DNA of 64,000 nt, from positions 1 through 64,000 of the forward strand of contig JAJXXW010000048.1 of NCBI GenBank assembly GCA_021780905.1, read 5' to 3'. Of this stretch, positions 19,333 through 28,631 are shown one piece after another. Source of the DNA: a bacterium. GTDB taxonomy: Bacteria; Verrucomicrobiota; Verrucomicrobiia; Limisphaerales; UBA11358. How positions within the stretch are numbered: position 1 is the stretch's first letter; each line of letters opens with the position of its first letter. The notes beneath the pieces are model-generated. The model was not told where the DNA came from. It worked only from the letters and a program-made list of their open reading frames with translations, and searched no databases. The position numbers and the translations under genes were made by a program.

Positions 19333-20745
19333 TCACTTGAGACCGGGAAAGGCAAGGAACTGCCGGGCGTTCGCGTAACAGATATTTTTGATCATGGGTC
19401 CGACGAGACTGTCATCATCAGGAATCAGCCCGTTCTTGATGTCACGCCCGATGAGGTTGCAGAGCGTCCGGCGGAAATACTCGTGGCGCGGATAGCTCAT
19501 GAACGACCGCGAATCCGTGATCATGCCGATGAATCGCGAGAGCAGACCGAGATTCGAGAGCGCGTTGAGCTGCCATTCCATGCCTTCCTTCTGGTCGAGA
19601 AACCACCAGCCGGAGCCGTATTGGATTTTGCCGGGAATCGTGCCGTCCTGAAAATTGCCGATCATTGCGGCGAAGACGTAATTGTCCGCCGGGTTCAAAT
19701 TATAGATGATCGTTTTCGGTAGCAGGTTATCGGAATCCAGTTTGTTCAGATACGCCGAAAGCGTTTTCGCCTGCGGAAAATCGCCGATGGAATCAAAACC
19801 CGTGTCCGGCCCGAGCTGCGCGAGCAGGCGGTCGTTGTTGTTGCGCAGCGCGCCGAGATGTAGTTGCTTGGTCCAACCACGCTTTGCGTCAAGCTGACCG
19901 AAGAACAGCATCATGAACGACGCAAACTGCGAATATGCGAGCGGCGAAACCGCTTCGCCCGCACGGGCCTTGTCGAAAATTCCGGCGGCAACTTTCTCGG
20001 AGCAAAAATCGGCGAAACAGTGTTCCAGCCCGTGGTCGGACAGCCGGCAGCCTTGCAAGTGAAAATACTCATGCCTCTTTTCCAGCGCGCTGATGAAGGC
20101 GCTGAAACCATTGATATCCATATTCGCAACGGCGGCGAGCTGTTCGACCCACTGGTTGAACGCCGCCGGCTGATGGACCGTCAGCGCCTTGTCGGGCCGG
20201 AACGCCGGCAGCATCCTCGTCGGATGGCCGGATTTTGCAAAGGCCCGATGGCAGGCCAGATCGTCCGCCGGATCGTCCGTGGTGCAGACGACCTTCACCT
20301 TCATTTTTTTCAGCAAGCCCTGCGTGGTAAACACCGGCGTGGCGAGTTTGGCATTCGCCTCCCGCCAGATTTTCGCCGCCGTCTTTTCGCTCAACAGGTC
20401 GGAGATGCCAAAATGGCGTTTTAGTTCCAGATGCGTCCACTGATACAGCGGATTGCGCAGCGTGTGCGGCACGGTCTTGGCCCAGGCTTTGAATTTTTCC
20501 TCCGGCGTGGCGTTGCCGGTGACGAATTTTTCGGCGATCCCGTTGGTGCGCATCGCGCGCCACTTGTAGTGATCGCCTTCGAGCCAGATTTCGAACAGGT
20601 TTTCGAACTGGCGGTTTTCGGCAATGTCCCTGGGCGGAAGGTGGCAATGATAATCAAAAATCGGCTCCGGCTCGGCGAATTCGCGGTAGAGCCGCCGCGC
20701 CGGTTTGTTGCCCAACAGGAAATCGTCGTGGATGAAATCTTTCAT
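19333..20745 (-). CDS. uxaC: Uronate (glucuronate/galacturonate) isomerase
   Basis: A 470-residue amidohydrolase-fold isomerase of normal length. It interconverts D-glucuronate with D-fructuronate and D-galacturonate with D-tagaturonate. Recognisable segments are IFDYHCHLPPRDIAENR with the metal-binding HxH motif, CTTDDPADDL near 155, LPAFRPDKAL, and the C-terminal GMITDSRSFMSYPRHEYFRR that is highly conserved in UxaC. It lies 5 bases downstream of the UxaE gene in the same direction, giving a two-step path from D-galacturonate via tagaturonate to fructuronate. No regulator is adjacent. Confidence 0.96.
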   Translation of the reverse strand: MKDFIHDDFLLGNKPARRLYREFAEPEPIFDYHCHLPPRDIAENRQFENLFEIWLEGDHYKWRAMRTNGIAEKFVTGNATPEEKFKAWAKTVPHTLRNPLYQWTHLELKRHFGISDLLSEKTAAKIWREANAKLATPVFTTQGLLKKMKVKVVCTTDDPADDLACHRAFAKSGHPTRMLPAFRPDKALTVHQPAAFNQWVEQLAAVANMDINGFSAFISALEKRHEYFHLQGCRLSDHGLEHCFADFCSEKVAAGIFDKARAGEAVSPLAYSQFASFMMLFFGQLDAKRGWTKQLHLGALRNNNDRLLAQLGPDTGFDSIGDFPQAKTLSAYLNKLDSDNLLPKTIIYNLNPADNYVFAAMIGNFQDGTIPGKIQYGSGWWFLDQKEGMEWQLNALSNLGLLSRFIGMITDSRSFMSYPRHEYFRRTLCNLIGRDIKNGLIPDDDSLVGPMIKNICYANARQFLAFPGLK

Positions 20746-20750
20746 CGCAA

Positions 20751-22010
20751 TTATTCCAACAATAATGGTTTCATATGCCGCTCGAAAAGATTTTCCGTCA
20801 CATTTTTGGCGATGACGGCCTCGTGTTTTTTCAACGCGGCGTAATAGCGGTCGCCTTTCTTCGCCGCCCCCTTGAAGCTGACGTGCAACAACTGGCGAAA
20901 ACTCGGATTAAACGCCGGGTTCTTCTGGTCGTGGCGCAATGCGCCGGTAAACTGGTGGGAACTCCAGCCATTCACGACGGTCGCCGGCGGCAGTTTGGCT
21001 TTATCAATGTCAATGACCGTCGCATACGGCGCGCAAAACTCGCCCACGTGGTCCATGGCATAGGCGTAAATTTCCTTGGCGATTTCCAAACCGTCACCGC
21101 CCGCTTCGGCGAGGCCAATCAGTTCTTCCAGCCAGGTCGTGCCGGCGGTTTTGATGTGGACGCCCGCGTTGAATTTCTTCAACGCTTTGCGCATCGGTTC
21201 GTAGATCGAAAACTTGTCGCTGCCGGAATGCACGCTTAACTTGAGCGACGGCGGGAGGCCGTATTTTTGGATGGCGAACGCAATCACCGCAAGTTGGTCG
21301 TTGAATTCTTTTTCGAACTGCTTGACGTCGCCAACATAATCCACGCCTTTGTTAAAGCGGCCGGTGAATTTCGGAGCGATGGTTTGAATCGGGATTTTCT
21401 GGTCAGCCAACGCCGCGAGGATGATCAATAATTCCGGCGGCGTCTGTGGACTGTCAGTTTCGTCCATCGAAACCTCGGTGATGAAATTTTCCGCGCCTTT
21501 AGCCTTGGCGATGTGCTGATAGATTTTGCCTGCGGCCTGCACCGCGAGAAGAAACTTGTTCGCCACCCGCTCCACTTCGCGGCGAGTGATCGCAAATGGC
21601 CGGTCAATGTTTGGAATGAAGACCTTGCCGGCGAGCTCGGGATGGCGGTCGGCAAATGCCCGAACGTCGGCCCCGTCGGCCGATTTGCCTATGCTCTCGG
21701 CCACATCAATGGTGAAAAAATCAGATGGCGCGATGAACCGATCCACCGTTTCAAGGCGGATATGATCAGCGTCCACATGATATGATTTCTTCCAGCCGAG
21801 CTTCTTTACAGCCGCATCTGCCTCGACCCGCAAGCTGGACGGCTCGGTGCCGATGAAGGTGTGCTCGCGCTTGGATTTGTTCCAGACGGGAATAATTTCC
21901 GCGCCAAGTTCGGTGGCCCGGATGCAGGCTTGCAGTTGCGCCTGACCTTGATGCCCGAATCGGTCGCCCATGCCGAATGTGAATTTAGCGAGGGGGAGGT
22001 AATGGTGCAT
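20751..22010 (-). CDS. uxaE: Tagaturonate/fructuronate epimerase family protein
   Basis: About 419 residues from ATG 22010, chosen because the family begins close to the KFTFGMGDRFGHQG motif; an ATG 13 codons upstream is also open. Other landmarks are SYHVDADHIRLETV and VSMDETDSPQTP, containing acidic and histidine residues suited to divalent metal binding. UxaE converts D-tagaturonate to D-fructuronate and replaces the UxaB/UxuB dehydrogenase branch in pectin degraders such as Thermotoga. Pairing with UxaC directly downstream supports the assignment. A strong terminator separates it from the sdh operon upstream. Confidence 0.85.
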   Translation of the reverse strand: MHHYLPLAKFTFGMGDRFGHQGQAQLQACIRATELGAEIIPVWNKSKREHTFIGTEPSSLRVEADAAVKKLGWKKSYHVDADHIRLETVDRFIAPSDFFTIDVAESIGKSADGADVRAFADRHPELAGKVFIPNIDRPFAITRREVERVANKFLLAVQAAGKIYQHIAKAKGAENFITEVSMDETDSPQTPPELLIILAALADQKIPIQTIAPKFTGRFNKGVDYVGDVKQFEKEFNDQLAVIAFAIQKYGLPPSLKLSVHSGSDKFSIYEPMRKALKKFNAGVHIKTAGTTWLEELIGLAEAGGDGLEIAKEIYAYAMDHVGEFCAPYATVIDIDKAKLPPATVVNGWSSHQFTGALRHDQKNPAFNPSFRQLLHVSFKGAAKKGDRYYAALKKHEAVIAKNVTENLFERHMKPLLLE

Positions 22011-22122
22011 AAAATGGTTGCCGGCTCTAGCGTAATAAAACTTCATCAAATTTCGCCATGTGTTTATTGCCAGTCTATCGAAAAACCTTGTCCTTCACAC
22101 CCACCAAAACTGATGAAACCAA

Positions 22123-22148
22123 GAAAAAAGCGCCGGCGAACCGGCGCT
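22123..22148 (-). terminator. Rho-independent terminator after sdhB
   Basis: On the minus strand AGCGCCGG, loop TTCG and CCGGCGCT form a perfect 8-bp stem followed by TTTTTCTT. It lies 17 bases past the sdhB stop and closes the sdhCAB transcript before the uxa genes. Confidence 0.92.
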
Positions 22149-22164
22149 TGCAGTGAAAATGGTT

Positions 22165-22920
22165 TCAGCCTTGCGGACGGATTTTTTTCCACAACCAGCC
22201 AAACGGATCGTAAAACTCGTCCACCACGCGTTCCTTCAACGGAATAATCGCGTTGTCGGTGATGGTGATGTGCTCCGGGCAAACCTTGGTGCAGCACTTC
22301 GTGATGTTGCAGAAGCCGATGCCCTGCGCCTGCTTGAGTTCCGGCAGGCGGTTCTCGGTGTCGAGCGGGTGCATTTCCAGCGCGGCGGTATATACCAAAA
22401 AGCGCGGGCCGATGAATTCGTCGTGCTTGTGGTGGTCGCGCAAAACGTGGCAGACATCCTGGCACAAAAAGCATTCGATGCACTTGCGGAATTCCTGCAC
22501 GCGGTCAACGTCCTGCTGCTGCATGCGCCAGGTGCCATCCTCGGCATCGGGCTTGCGCGGATTGAACTTTTTGATCTTGGTTTTGACGCGGAAGTTCCAT
22601 GACACGTCGGTGGCCAGATCGCGGATGCTCGGAAACGCGCGCATCGGCTCGACGGTGATGGGCTTGCTGATGTCCAGCGTGTCCATGCGCGTCATGCACA
22701 TGAGCTTGGGCATGCCGTTGATTTCGGCGGAGCAGGAACCGCATTTACCGGCCTTGCAATTCCAGCGGCACGCGAGGTCGTTCGCCTGTGTCGCCTGAAT
22801 CTTGTGGATGACGTCGAGCACCACGAGACCTTCGGTGATCTCGGTCGTGTATTCGACAAACTTGCCGCCGGTCGCATCGCCGCGCCAAATTCTGAAAGTA
22901 ACTTGTTTGTTCATCGTCAA
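22165..22920 (-). CDS. sdhB: Succinate dehydrogenase/fumarate reductase iron-sulfur subunit
   Basis: A 251-residue electron-transfer subunit. It has the 2Fe-2S ferredoxin cluster (CRWNCKAGKCGSC, with a later Cys in KLMC) and two C-terminal clusters (CIECFLCQDVC and CNITKCCTKVCPEH) for 4Fe-4S and 3Fe-4S centres. It carries electrons from the flavin of SdhA to quinone in the membrane. The gene is last in sdhC-sdhA-sdhB, 3 bases after sdhA, and is followed by a terminator. The short length and single membrane partner resemble the Sdh1-type complexes of actinobacteria more than the E. coli enzyme. Confidence 0.95.
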   Translation of the reverse strand: MTMNKQVTFRIWRGDATGGKFVEYTTEITEGLVVLDVIHKIQATQANDLACRWNCKAGKCGSCSAEINGMPKLMCMTRMDTLDISKPITVEPMRAFPSIRDLATDVSWNFRVKTKIKKFNPRKPDAEDGTWRMQQQDVDRVQEFRKCIECFLCQDVCHVLRDHHKHDEFIGPRFLVYTAALEMHPLDTENRLPELKQAQGIGFCNITKCCTKVCPEHITITDNAIIPLKERVVDEFYDPFGWLWKKIRPQG

Positions 22921-22923
22921 ATC

Positions 22924-24750
22924 CTATTTGCTCATTTCTTCGATGACTTGTTTCAAATCTTCCCGCAGCGCCGGAATCGGTTCACGGCGCAATTTCATGG
23001 AGCCGTCGGCGGCTTTGGCAATGACTGAATTATATTTCTGCGCTTCGGGATCTTTGTTCGGGAAATCCTCGCGGAAATGGCCGCCGCGGCTTTCCTTGCG
23101 GTCCAGCGAGCACAGCGTGATGGCCTCGGAAACGGTGAGCAGATGCTTGAGATCAATGGAAGTGTGCCAGCCCGGATTGTATTCCAGATGGCCTTGCACC
23201 GCGACTTTCGCCGCGCGGGTCTTGAGCTTCTGGATGCCGTCGAGGGCCGCTTCCATTTCGTTCTGCAAGCGCACGATGCCGACATTCGCCTGCATCATGT
23301 TCTGCAAATCGTATTGCACCTGATATGGGCCTTCGCTGCCGCTGCCGGCCGGACGTTCAAACGGTTCCATGGCCTCGCGATAAGCCGCTTCGACTTGGGC
23401 GTCGTTGATTTGGCCGGCCGGATTTTCCTTCGCGTATTTCGCGGCGAATTCGCCCGCGCGCTTGCCGAAGACGATGAGGTCGGACAACGAATTGCCGCCA
23501 AGGCGATTTGCCCCGTGCAGACCGGCGGCGCATTCGCCGGCGGCGAACAGGCCGGGCACATTCGTCGCCTGCGTCTCGCCGTTCACGCGGATGCCGCCCA
23601 TCGCATAATGCGTGGTCGGGCCGATTTCCATCGGCTCCTTGGTGATGTCGAGATTCGCGAGCTGCATGAACTGATGATACATCGAAGGCAGCTTGCGCTT
23701 GATGTGCTCGGCGTGATTCGGAATTTTTTCTTTGATCCAGGAAATGTCGAGGAACACGCCGCCGTGCGGGCTGCCGCGACCGGCCTTCACTTCGCGATTG
23801 ATGCAACGCGCAACGTGATCGCGCGTCAGCAACTCCGGCGGACGTTTCGCATTCTTGTCGTTCTGCGTGTAGCGCCAGCCTTCTTCGGGATCCATCGAGG
23901 TCTGCGATTTGTAATTGTCCGGGATGTCGTCATACATGAAGCGCTTGCCGTCCTTGTTGCGCAACACGCCGCCTTCGCCGCGCACGCTTTCTGTGACCAA
24001 AATACCTTTCACGCTCGGCGGCCAGATCATGCCCGTGGGATGGAACTGGATGAATTCCATGTCGAGCAATTCCGCGCCGGCGTGATACGCCAGCGAAACG
24101 CCGTCGCCCGTCCCCTCCCAAGAATTGCTGGTCACCGCATACGCGCGCCCCAGACCGCCAGTGCAAACCACGACGGCCTTGGCCTTGAAAATGCGGAAAC
24201 GTCCGCGCTCGCGGTCGTAGCCAAACGCACCAACCACACGGTCGCCATCCTTCAAGAGCGAGACGATGGTGTATTCCATGAACACCGTGATGCCCTGATG
24301 GATGCCGTGATCCTGCAACGTGCGAATGAGTTCGAGCCCGGTGCGATCGCCGACGTGCGCGAGGCGCGGATAGCGATGGCCGCCGAAATTGCGCTGCGAA
24401 ATTTTGCCTTCCTTGGTGCGATCGAACACCGCGCCCCACGCTTCGAGTTCGTGAACGCGTTGCGGCGCTTCCTTCGCGTGCAACTCCGCCATGCGCCAGT
24501 TGTTGACGTATTGTCCGCCGCGCATCGTGTCGGCGAAGTGAACCTTCCAGCTATCGCGGTCGTCCACGTTGCCCATCGCCGCCGCCATGCCGCCTTCAGC
24601 CATGACGGTGTGCGCCTTGCCCAGAAGCGATTTGCAGATGAGACCGACTTTGACGCCGGCGGCCGACGCTTCAATCGCCGCGCGCAAACCGGCACCACCG
24701 GCGCCGATCACCAGCACGTCGAATTCGTGAGTTTCGTAATTGGTAGCCAC
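22924..24750 (-). CDS. sdhA: Succinate dehydrogenase/fumarate reductase flavoprotein subunit
   Basis: About 608 residues from a GTG at 24750 (ATNYETHEFDVLVIGAGGAG follows); the open frame extends further up but that part overlaps sdhC and has no homology sense. The FAD-binding GAGGAG turn is near residues 15-20, AHTVMAEGGMAAA carries the histidine that commonly links FAD covalently, FIQFHPTGM and SVRGEGG hold active-site residues, and ANRLGGNSLSDLIVFG is the usual capping signature. It oxidises succinate to fumarate in the citric acid cycle, or the reverse. It is the middle gene of the sdhCAB operon. Confidence 0.96.
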   Translation of the reverse strand: MATNYETHEFDVLVIGAGGAGLRAAIEASAAGVKVGLICKSLLGKAHTVMAEGGMAAAMGNVDDRDSWKVHFADTMRGGQYVNNWRMAELHAKEAPQRVHELEAWGAVFDRTKEGKISQRNFGGHRYPRLAHVGDRTGLELIRTLQDHGIHQGITVFMEYTIVSLLKDGDRVVGAFGYDRERGRFRIFKAKAVVVCTGGLGRAYAVTSNSWEGTGDGVSLAYHAGAELLDMEFIQFHPTGMIWPPSVKGILVTESVRGEGGVLRNKDGKRFMYDDIPDNYKSQTSMDPEEGWRYTQNDKNAKRPPELLTRDHVARCINREVKAGRGSPHGGVFLDISWIKEKIPNHAEHIKRKLPSMYHQFMQLANLDITKEPMEIGPTTHYAMGGIRVNGETQATNVPGLFAAGECAAGLHGANRLGGNSLSDLIVFGKRAGEFAAKYAKENPAGQINDAQVEAAYREAMEPFERPAGSGSEGPYQVQYDLQNMMQANVGIVRLQNEMEAALDGIQKLKTRAAKVAVQGHLEYNPGWHTSIDLKHLLTVSEAITLCSLDRKESRGGHFREDFPNKDPEAQKYNSVIAKAADGSMKLRREPIPALREDLKQVIEEMSK

Positions 24751-24770
24751 AATAAAAATTTGGTCGAAGT

Positions 24771-25643
24771 TTAGAATTTGAAGAGCACGATGTCCTTCAG
24801 ATGCCCCGTCGCGCACAGGCGGATATAAACATCGGTCAGGCCGACGCCGAACAAGCTGATCCACGCCCACATCATGTGTTTCTGATTGAGCCCGCTCACA
24901 CAATCAAACGTCTTGCCGCACAACGGCGATTTGGACTTGGTGTCGAGGAATCCGCCGGACAGATGGCGGAATGAATGGCAGCCGAACGTGTAGAGCGCGA
25001 GGAACAGCGGATTCAAAATCATCACGATGGTGCCGACGCCCATGCCGAAATGCTGCCGGCCATGCTCGTCGGTGAACCACATCGCCTTCCACGCGTCATG
25101 CGCAAGCAGCACGATGAACAACGCTGCGAGATAGAAAAAATAGCGGTGAACATTCTGGATGATCAGCGGGAAATAGCGTTCGCCCAGATACGTTTTGCGC
25201 GGTTCGCCGACGGCGCAGTTGATCGGATCGGCCCAGAACGCCTTGTAATACGCGCCGCGGTAATAATAACAGGTGAAACGGAATCCGCCGGGCACCCACA
25301 AAATCAGGAACGCCGGTGAGAACGGCAGCCACGCCGGCCACCACGCGGGCAGTTTTCCAATCGCGTGCGGCGAGACACCCCAAAATTCCGGCGAGTAAAA
25401 CGGGGAAAGATAATTCGCGCCATTGCCGCCGAACCAATAGCTGCAAACCATGTGGCCGGTTTTGGTGGTTTCATTCACGTCGTGAATGCCTTGGAGGGCC
25501 GCCCAGGTCGAATAGATGATGAAGGCGGAAAAACCCAGAAACACGGCGAGCGGCTGGAGCCACCAAGCGTCGGGGCGGGTCGTCTCGCCAAAGCCGCGCT
25601 GTTTCGGCAGGGTGTCAGTGTAATCCATAAAAAGGTTCGACAT
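24771..25643 (-). CDS. sdhC: Succinate dehydrogenase membrane subunit (large cytochrome b type)
   Basis: About 290 residues from ATG 25643. It has around five to six hydrophobic helices (LQPLAVFLGFSAFIIYSTW, FSPAFLILWVPGGFRFTCYY, YFFYLAALFIVLLAHDAW, IVMILNPLFLALYTFGCH, MWAWISLFGVGLTDVYI) with several histidines near the membrane faces (NVHRYFF, LLAHDAW, GCHSFRHLSGG) that could bind haem. It anchors SdhAB and reduces quinone. A single large anchor without SdhD, and CHSFRHxxGG, resemble the actinobacterial Sdh1 type, an assignment made from memory. It begins the operon, about 75 bases after folC. Confidence 0.85.
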   Translation of the reverse strand: MSNLFMDYTDTLPKQRGFGETTRPDAWWLQPLAVFLGFSAFIIYSTWAALQGIHDVNETTKTGHMVCSYWFGGNGANYLSPFYSPEFWGVSPHAIGKLPAWWPAWLPFSPAFLILWVPGGFRFTCYYYRGAYYKAFWADPINCAVGEPRKTYLGERYFPLIIQNVHRYFFYLAALFIVLLAHDAWKAMWFTDEHGRQHFGMGVGTIVMILNPLFLALYTFGCHSFRHLSGGFLDTKSKSPLCGKTFDCVSGLNQKHMMWAWISLFGVGLTDVYIRLCATGHLKDIVLFKF

Positions 25644-25718
25644 ACTAATTGCAGTCGCGCCAAGCGTCAACGCGCCATCTCAAGAATAAGCCCGGCTTGG
25701 ACAATGCTTGCTGTCGGC

Positions 25719-26993
25719 TTATTGCCGAGTTTTTGGCCCGATCCAGTCGTTCAGGCCGCGCTCGGGGTCATCTGCGGGCAGCTCGCCAAGCCATTCCAAG
25801 GCTTCGCCGATGAGATACAGCGAGCCCGTGATGACGACAAAAGGCTCGTTCTGACAGGCGAAAATCGCTTCGGAAAGTTTTTCGCACGCGACCACTTTCA
25901 TTGCCGGATTCGCCGCGCGGAATACTTCGGCCAGTTCGTCCGCTCCCGCCGTGCGCCGGCTGGCGACCGGCACGGTGAAGACTTTTTTGGCCAGCGGAGC
26001 CAGCAGTCGGCAGATGTCCGGCCATTTTTTGTCCGCCAGTGCGCCGAATATGAAAACCGGGCGGCCATGGGCGAACTCATTTTTTAGCGCCGCGCGCAGG
26101 GCTTCCGCGCCGGCGACGTTGTGCGCGCCATCCAGCAGGATGTTTTGCGCGCCGCGCTCGACCAGTTGCAGCCGTCCCGGCCAGCATACAGTTTGCAAGC
26201 CGGCTTCGATTTGATTTTGTGAAACCGGAATCTGCGGTTGCAAAACTTCCACCGTCGCGACTGCCAGCGTGGCGTTTTGGTTTTGGTGTTCACCCGAAAG
26301 CCCGATTGGATTCTGAATGCGGAACTTCAAGTTCCGGGTCCGTGTGAGCGGCGCATTGTTCTCGCGCGCCACTTTTTGCATCACCGCCAGCGGCTCTGGC
26401 TGTTCTTCCGCCGTGATGATGGGCACGCCGGGTTTGATGATGCCGGCTTTTTCGGCGGCGATTTTCGCCAGCGTTTCGCCCAGCCATTCCATGTGGTCGA
26501 AAGCGATGTGGGTGATGACGCTGGCGAGCGGTGTGACCATGTTCGTTGCGTCGAGCCGTCCCCCGAGGCCGGCCTCCCAAACCACCAGATCGCAATTCTG
26601 CTCCGCGAAATATTTCAGGGCCATTACGGTGACAAACTCAAACATCGTTGGGGGATTGTCAGTTGGAAATTCCTTTAACTGCGGCTGAATTTCGGAAACC
26701 AGCCGGACGATTTCATTTTGCGGAATCAACTGGCGGTCAACTTGAATCCGTTCGCGGAACGAAACCAGATGCGGCGAGGTGAACAGCCCGACGCGCAATC
26801 CCGCCGCGCGATAGATGCTTTCCAGCATCGCGCAGGTTGAGCCTTTGCCGTTGGTGCCGGCGACGTGGATGAAGCGGAGTTTCTGCTGCGGATTGCCGGC
26901 GAGCGCGGCGAGTTTTTGCACGCGTTCCAAACCGAAGTGCGCGCCGAACAATTGCAGGCCGTAGAGAAACTGGATGGCTTCGGCGTAGCTCAT
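25719..26993 (-). CDS. folC: Bifunctional folylpolyglutamate/dihydrofolate synthase
   Basis: A 424-residue Mur-ligase-like enzyme that adds glutamate to folates and may form dihydrofolate from dihydropteroate. The ATP loop is AGTNGKGSTCAM near 46-57, followed by LFTSPHLVSFRERI, the FolC signature. EAGLGGRLDATN near 140 and HIAFDHMEWLG near 163 are also conserved, as is LDGAHNVAGAEAL near 290. The segment NLKFRIQNPIGLSGEHQNQN near 225-245 looks like low-complexity filler relative to the family and carries a short GTTTTG repeat. It shares direction with pyrG upstream, separated by 6 bases. Confidence 0.94.
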   Translation of the reverse strand: MSYAEAIQFLYGLQLFGAHFGLERVQKLAALAGNPQQKLRFIHVAGTNGKGSTCAMLESIYRAAGLRVGLFTSPHLVSFRERIQVDRQLIPQNEIVRLVSEIQPQLKEFPTDNPPTMFEFVTVMALKYFAEQNCDLVVWEAGLGGRLDATNMVTPLASVITHIAFDHMEWLGETLAKIAAEKAGIIKPGVPIITAEEQPEPLAVMQKVARENNAPLTRTRNLKFRIQNPIGLSGEHQNQNATLAVATVEVLQPQIPVSQNQIEAGLQTVCWPGRLQLVERGAQNILLDGAHNVAGAEALRAALKNEFAHGRPVFIFGALADKKWPDICRLLAPLAKKVFTVPVASRRTAGADELAEVFRAANPAMKVVACEKLSEAIFACQNEPFVVITGSLYLIGEALEWLGELPADDPERGLNDWIGPKTRQ

Positions 26994-26999
26994 CGACCG

Positions 27000-28622
27000 C
27001 TAGATGGAATAAAGCGGCTTGTGATGGATGGTTTGGTGCGCGGCCGCGATGAAACCCTTGAACAACGGATGCGGCTGGTGCGGCTTGCTCAAAAATTCGG
27101 GATGAAACTGGCTGGCGACGTAGAAAGGATGGCCTTTTAGTTCGATGACCTCGACCAGCTTGTTGTCCGGCGAGGTGCCGCTGAACACAAAGCCGGCCTT
27201 CTCGAATTTTTCGCGATAGTGGTTGTTGAATTCATAACGGTGGCGGTGTCGCTCCTGGATGACGAACGAGCCGTAAAGTTCCGCCGCCTTGGTGCCGAGC
27301 GCCAACTGGCATGGCATGGCGCCGAGGCGCATCGTGCCGCCCTTTTTGGTGACTTTCTTCTGCGCATCAAGCAGCGCGATGACCGGGTGCGGCGAACTTT
27401 CGTCGAACTCGGTCGAGTGCGCCTTGTCGAGCTTCAACACATTGCGCGCAAACTCAATCGTGGCGATCTGCATGCCCAGGCACAGGCCGAGATAGGGAAT
27501 TTTGTTTTCCCGCGCGTATTTGGCGGCGAGAATTTTCCCCTCAATGCCGCGCTCGCCGAAACCGCCGGGCACGAGGATGCCGCCAAGACCGCCAAGTTTG
27601 GCTGGCGCACCGTGCTTCTCGATTTCCTCCGCGTCAACCTGCACGATTTCCACGCCGCAGTCGTTGCCGATGCCGCCGTGGATGAGCGCCTCATAAACCG
27701 ATTTGTAGGCGTCCTGCAGGCCGATGTATTTGCCGACGACCCCAACGCGGACGCGGTGCGCGGGCGCGATGAGCTTGCGGATGATCTCCTGCCAGTGCGC
27801 CATATTCGGCGCGGGCGTGGTGAGATGCAGCAGGCGGCAGACCAAATCGTCCATGCGCTCGCGCTGGAGCATCAGTGGCATTTCATAAATCGAATGATCC
27901 ACGTCCTTCGCCTCGATGACGGCTTCGAGCGGCACGTTGCAGAACATGGAAATTTTCTGGCGCAGTTCCTTGTCCAGCGGCTTCTCGCAACGGCAGGCGA
28001 TGATGTTCGGCGTGATGCCGATTTCGCGCAGCTTGGCGACAGATTGCTGCGTGGGCTTGGTCTTGAGCTCGCCGGCCGCCTTGATGAACGGAACGTAGGT
28101 CACATGAATGAAACAGGTGTTGCCGATGCCGGATTCGAGCGCAAACTCGCGGATGGCTTCCAGAAACGGCAGCCCCTCAATGTCGCCGGTCGTGCCGCCA
28201 ATTTCGGTGATGACCACGTCGGCCTTGCTCGTCTCGGCGAGCAAATCGATGCGGCGCTTGATTTCGTCGGTGACATGCGGAATGACCTGCACGGTCTTGC
28301 CGAGATATTTGCCCTCGCGCTCGTTGTTGAGGACGGTCTGATACACCTGGCCGCTCGTCAGGTTGTTCATCCGCGTGAGCTTGGTGCTGGTGAACCGTTC
28401 GTAATGACCAAGATCCAAATCCGTCTCCGCGCCGTCGTCGAGCACATAAACCTCGCCGTGCTGATACGGCGACATCGTGCCCGGATCCACGTTGAGATAC
28501 GGGTCGAACTTTTGCAACGCGACCTTGAGGCCGCGATTTTCAAGCAGCGTGCCGAGCGCGGCCGCCGTCAAACCCTTGCCGAGCGAGCTCACCACGCCGC
28601 CAGTTACGAATATGAATTTCAT
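27000..28622 (-). CDS. pyrG: CTP synthase
   Basis: A 540-residue enzyme making CTP from UTP with ATP and glutamine. The N-terminal synthase half opens with [20 protein letters not shown] (ATP loop) and contains [20 protein letters not shown] and [15 protein letters not shown]. The C-terminal class I glutaminase has the nucleophile in GLCLGMQIA and the late histidine/glutamate in SQFHPEF, plus [11 protein letters not shown]. Length and order are normal. It precedes folC on the same strand and follows the AT-rich GYF-domain gene, 9 bases apart. Confidence 0.97.
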   Translation of the reverse strand: MKFIFVTGGVVSSLGKGLTAAALGTLLENRGLKVALQKFDPYLNVDPGTMSPYQHGEVYVLDDGAETDLDLGHYERFTSTKLTRMNNLTSGQVYQTVLNNEREGKYLGKTVQVIPHVTDEIKRRIDLLAETSKADVVITEIGGTTGDIEGLPFLEAIREFALESGIGNTCFIHVTYVPFIKAAGELKTKPTQQSVAKLREIGITPNIIACRCEKPLDKELRQKISMFCNVPLEAVIEAKDVDHSIYEMPLMLQRERMDDLVCRLLHLTTPAPNMAHWQEIIRKLIAPAHRVRVGVVGKYIGLQDAYKSVYEALIHGGIGNDCGVEIVQVDAEEIEKHGAPAKLGGLGGILVPGGFGERGIEGKILAAKYARENKIPYLGLCLGMQIATIEFARNVLKLDKAHSTEFDESSPHPVIALLDAQKKVTKKGGTMRLGAMPCQLALGTKAAELYGSFVIQERHRHRYEFNNHYREKFEKAGFVFSGTSPDNKLVEVIELKGHPFYVASQFHPEFLSKPHQPHPLFKGFIAAAHQTIHHKPLYSI

Positions 28623-28631
28623 TTCAAAAAA

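Noticed and set aside
23077-24774. 565-residue open frame opposite sdhA
   Set aside because: Antisense shadow of sdhA with Ala/Arg/His-rich content typical of GC-rich complementary frames.
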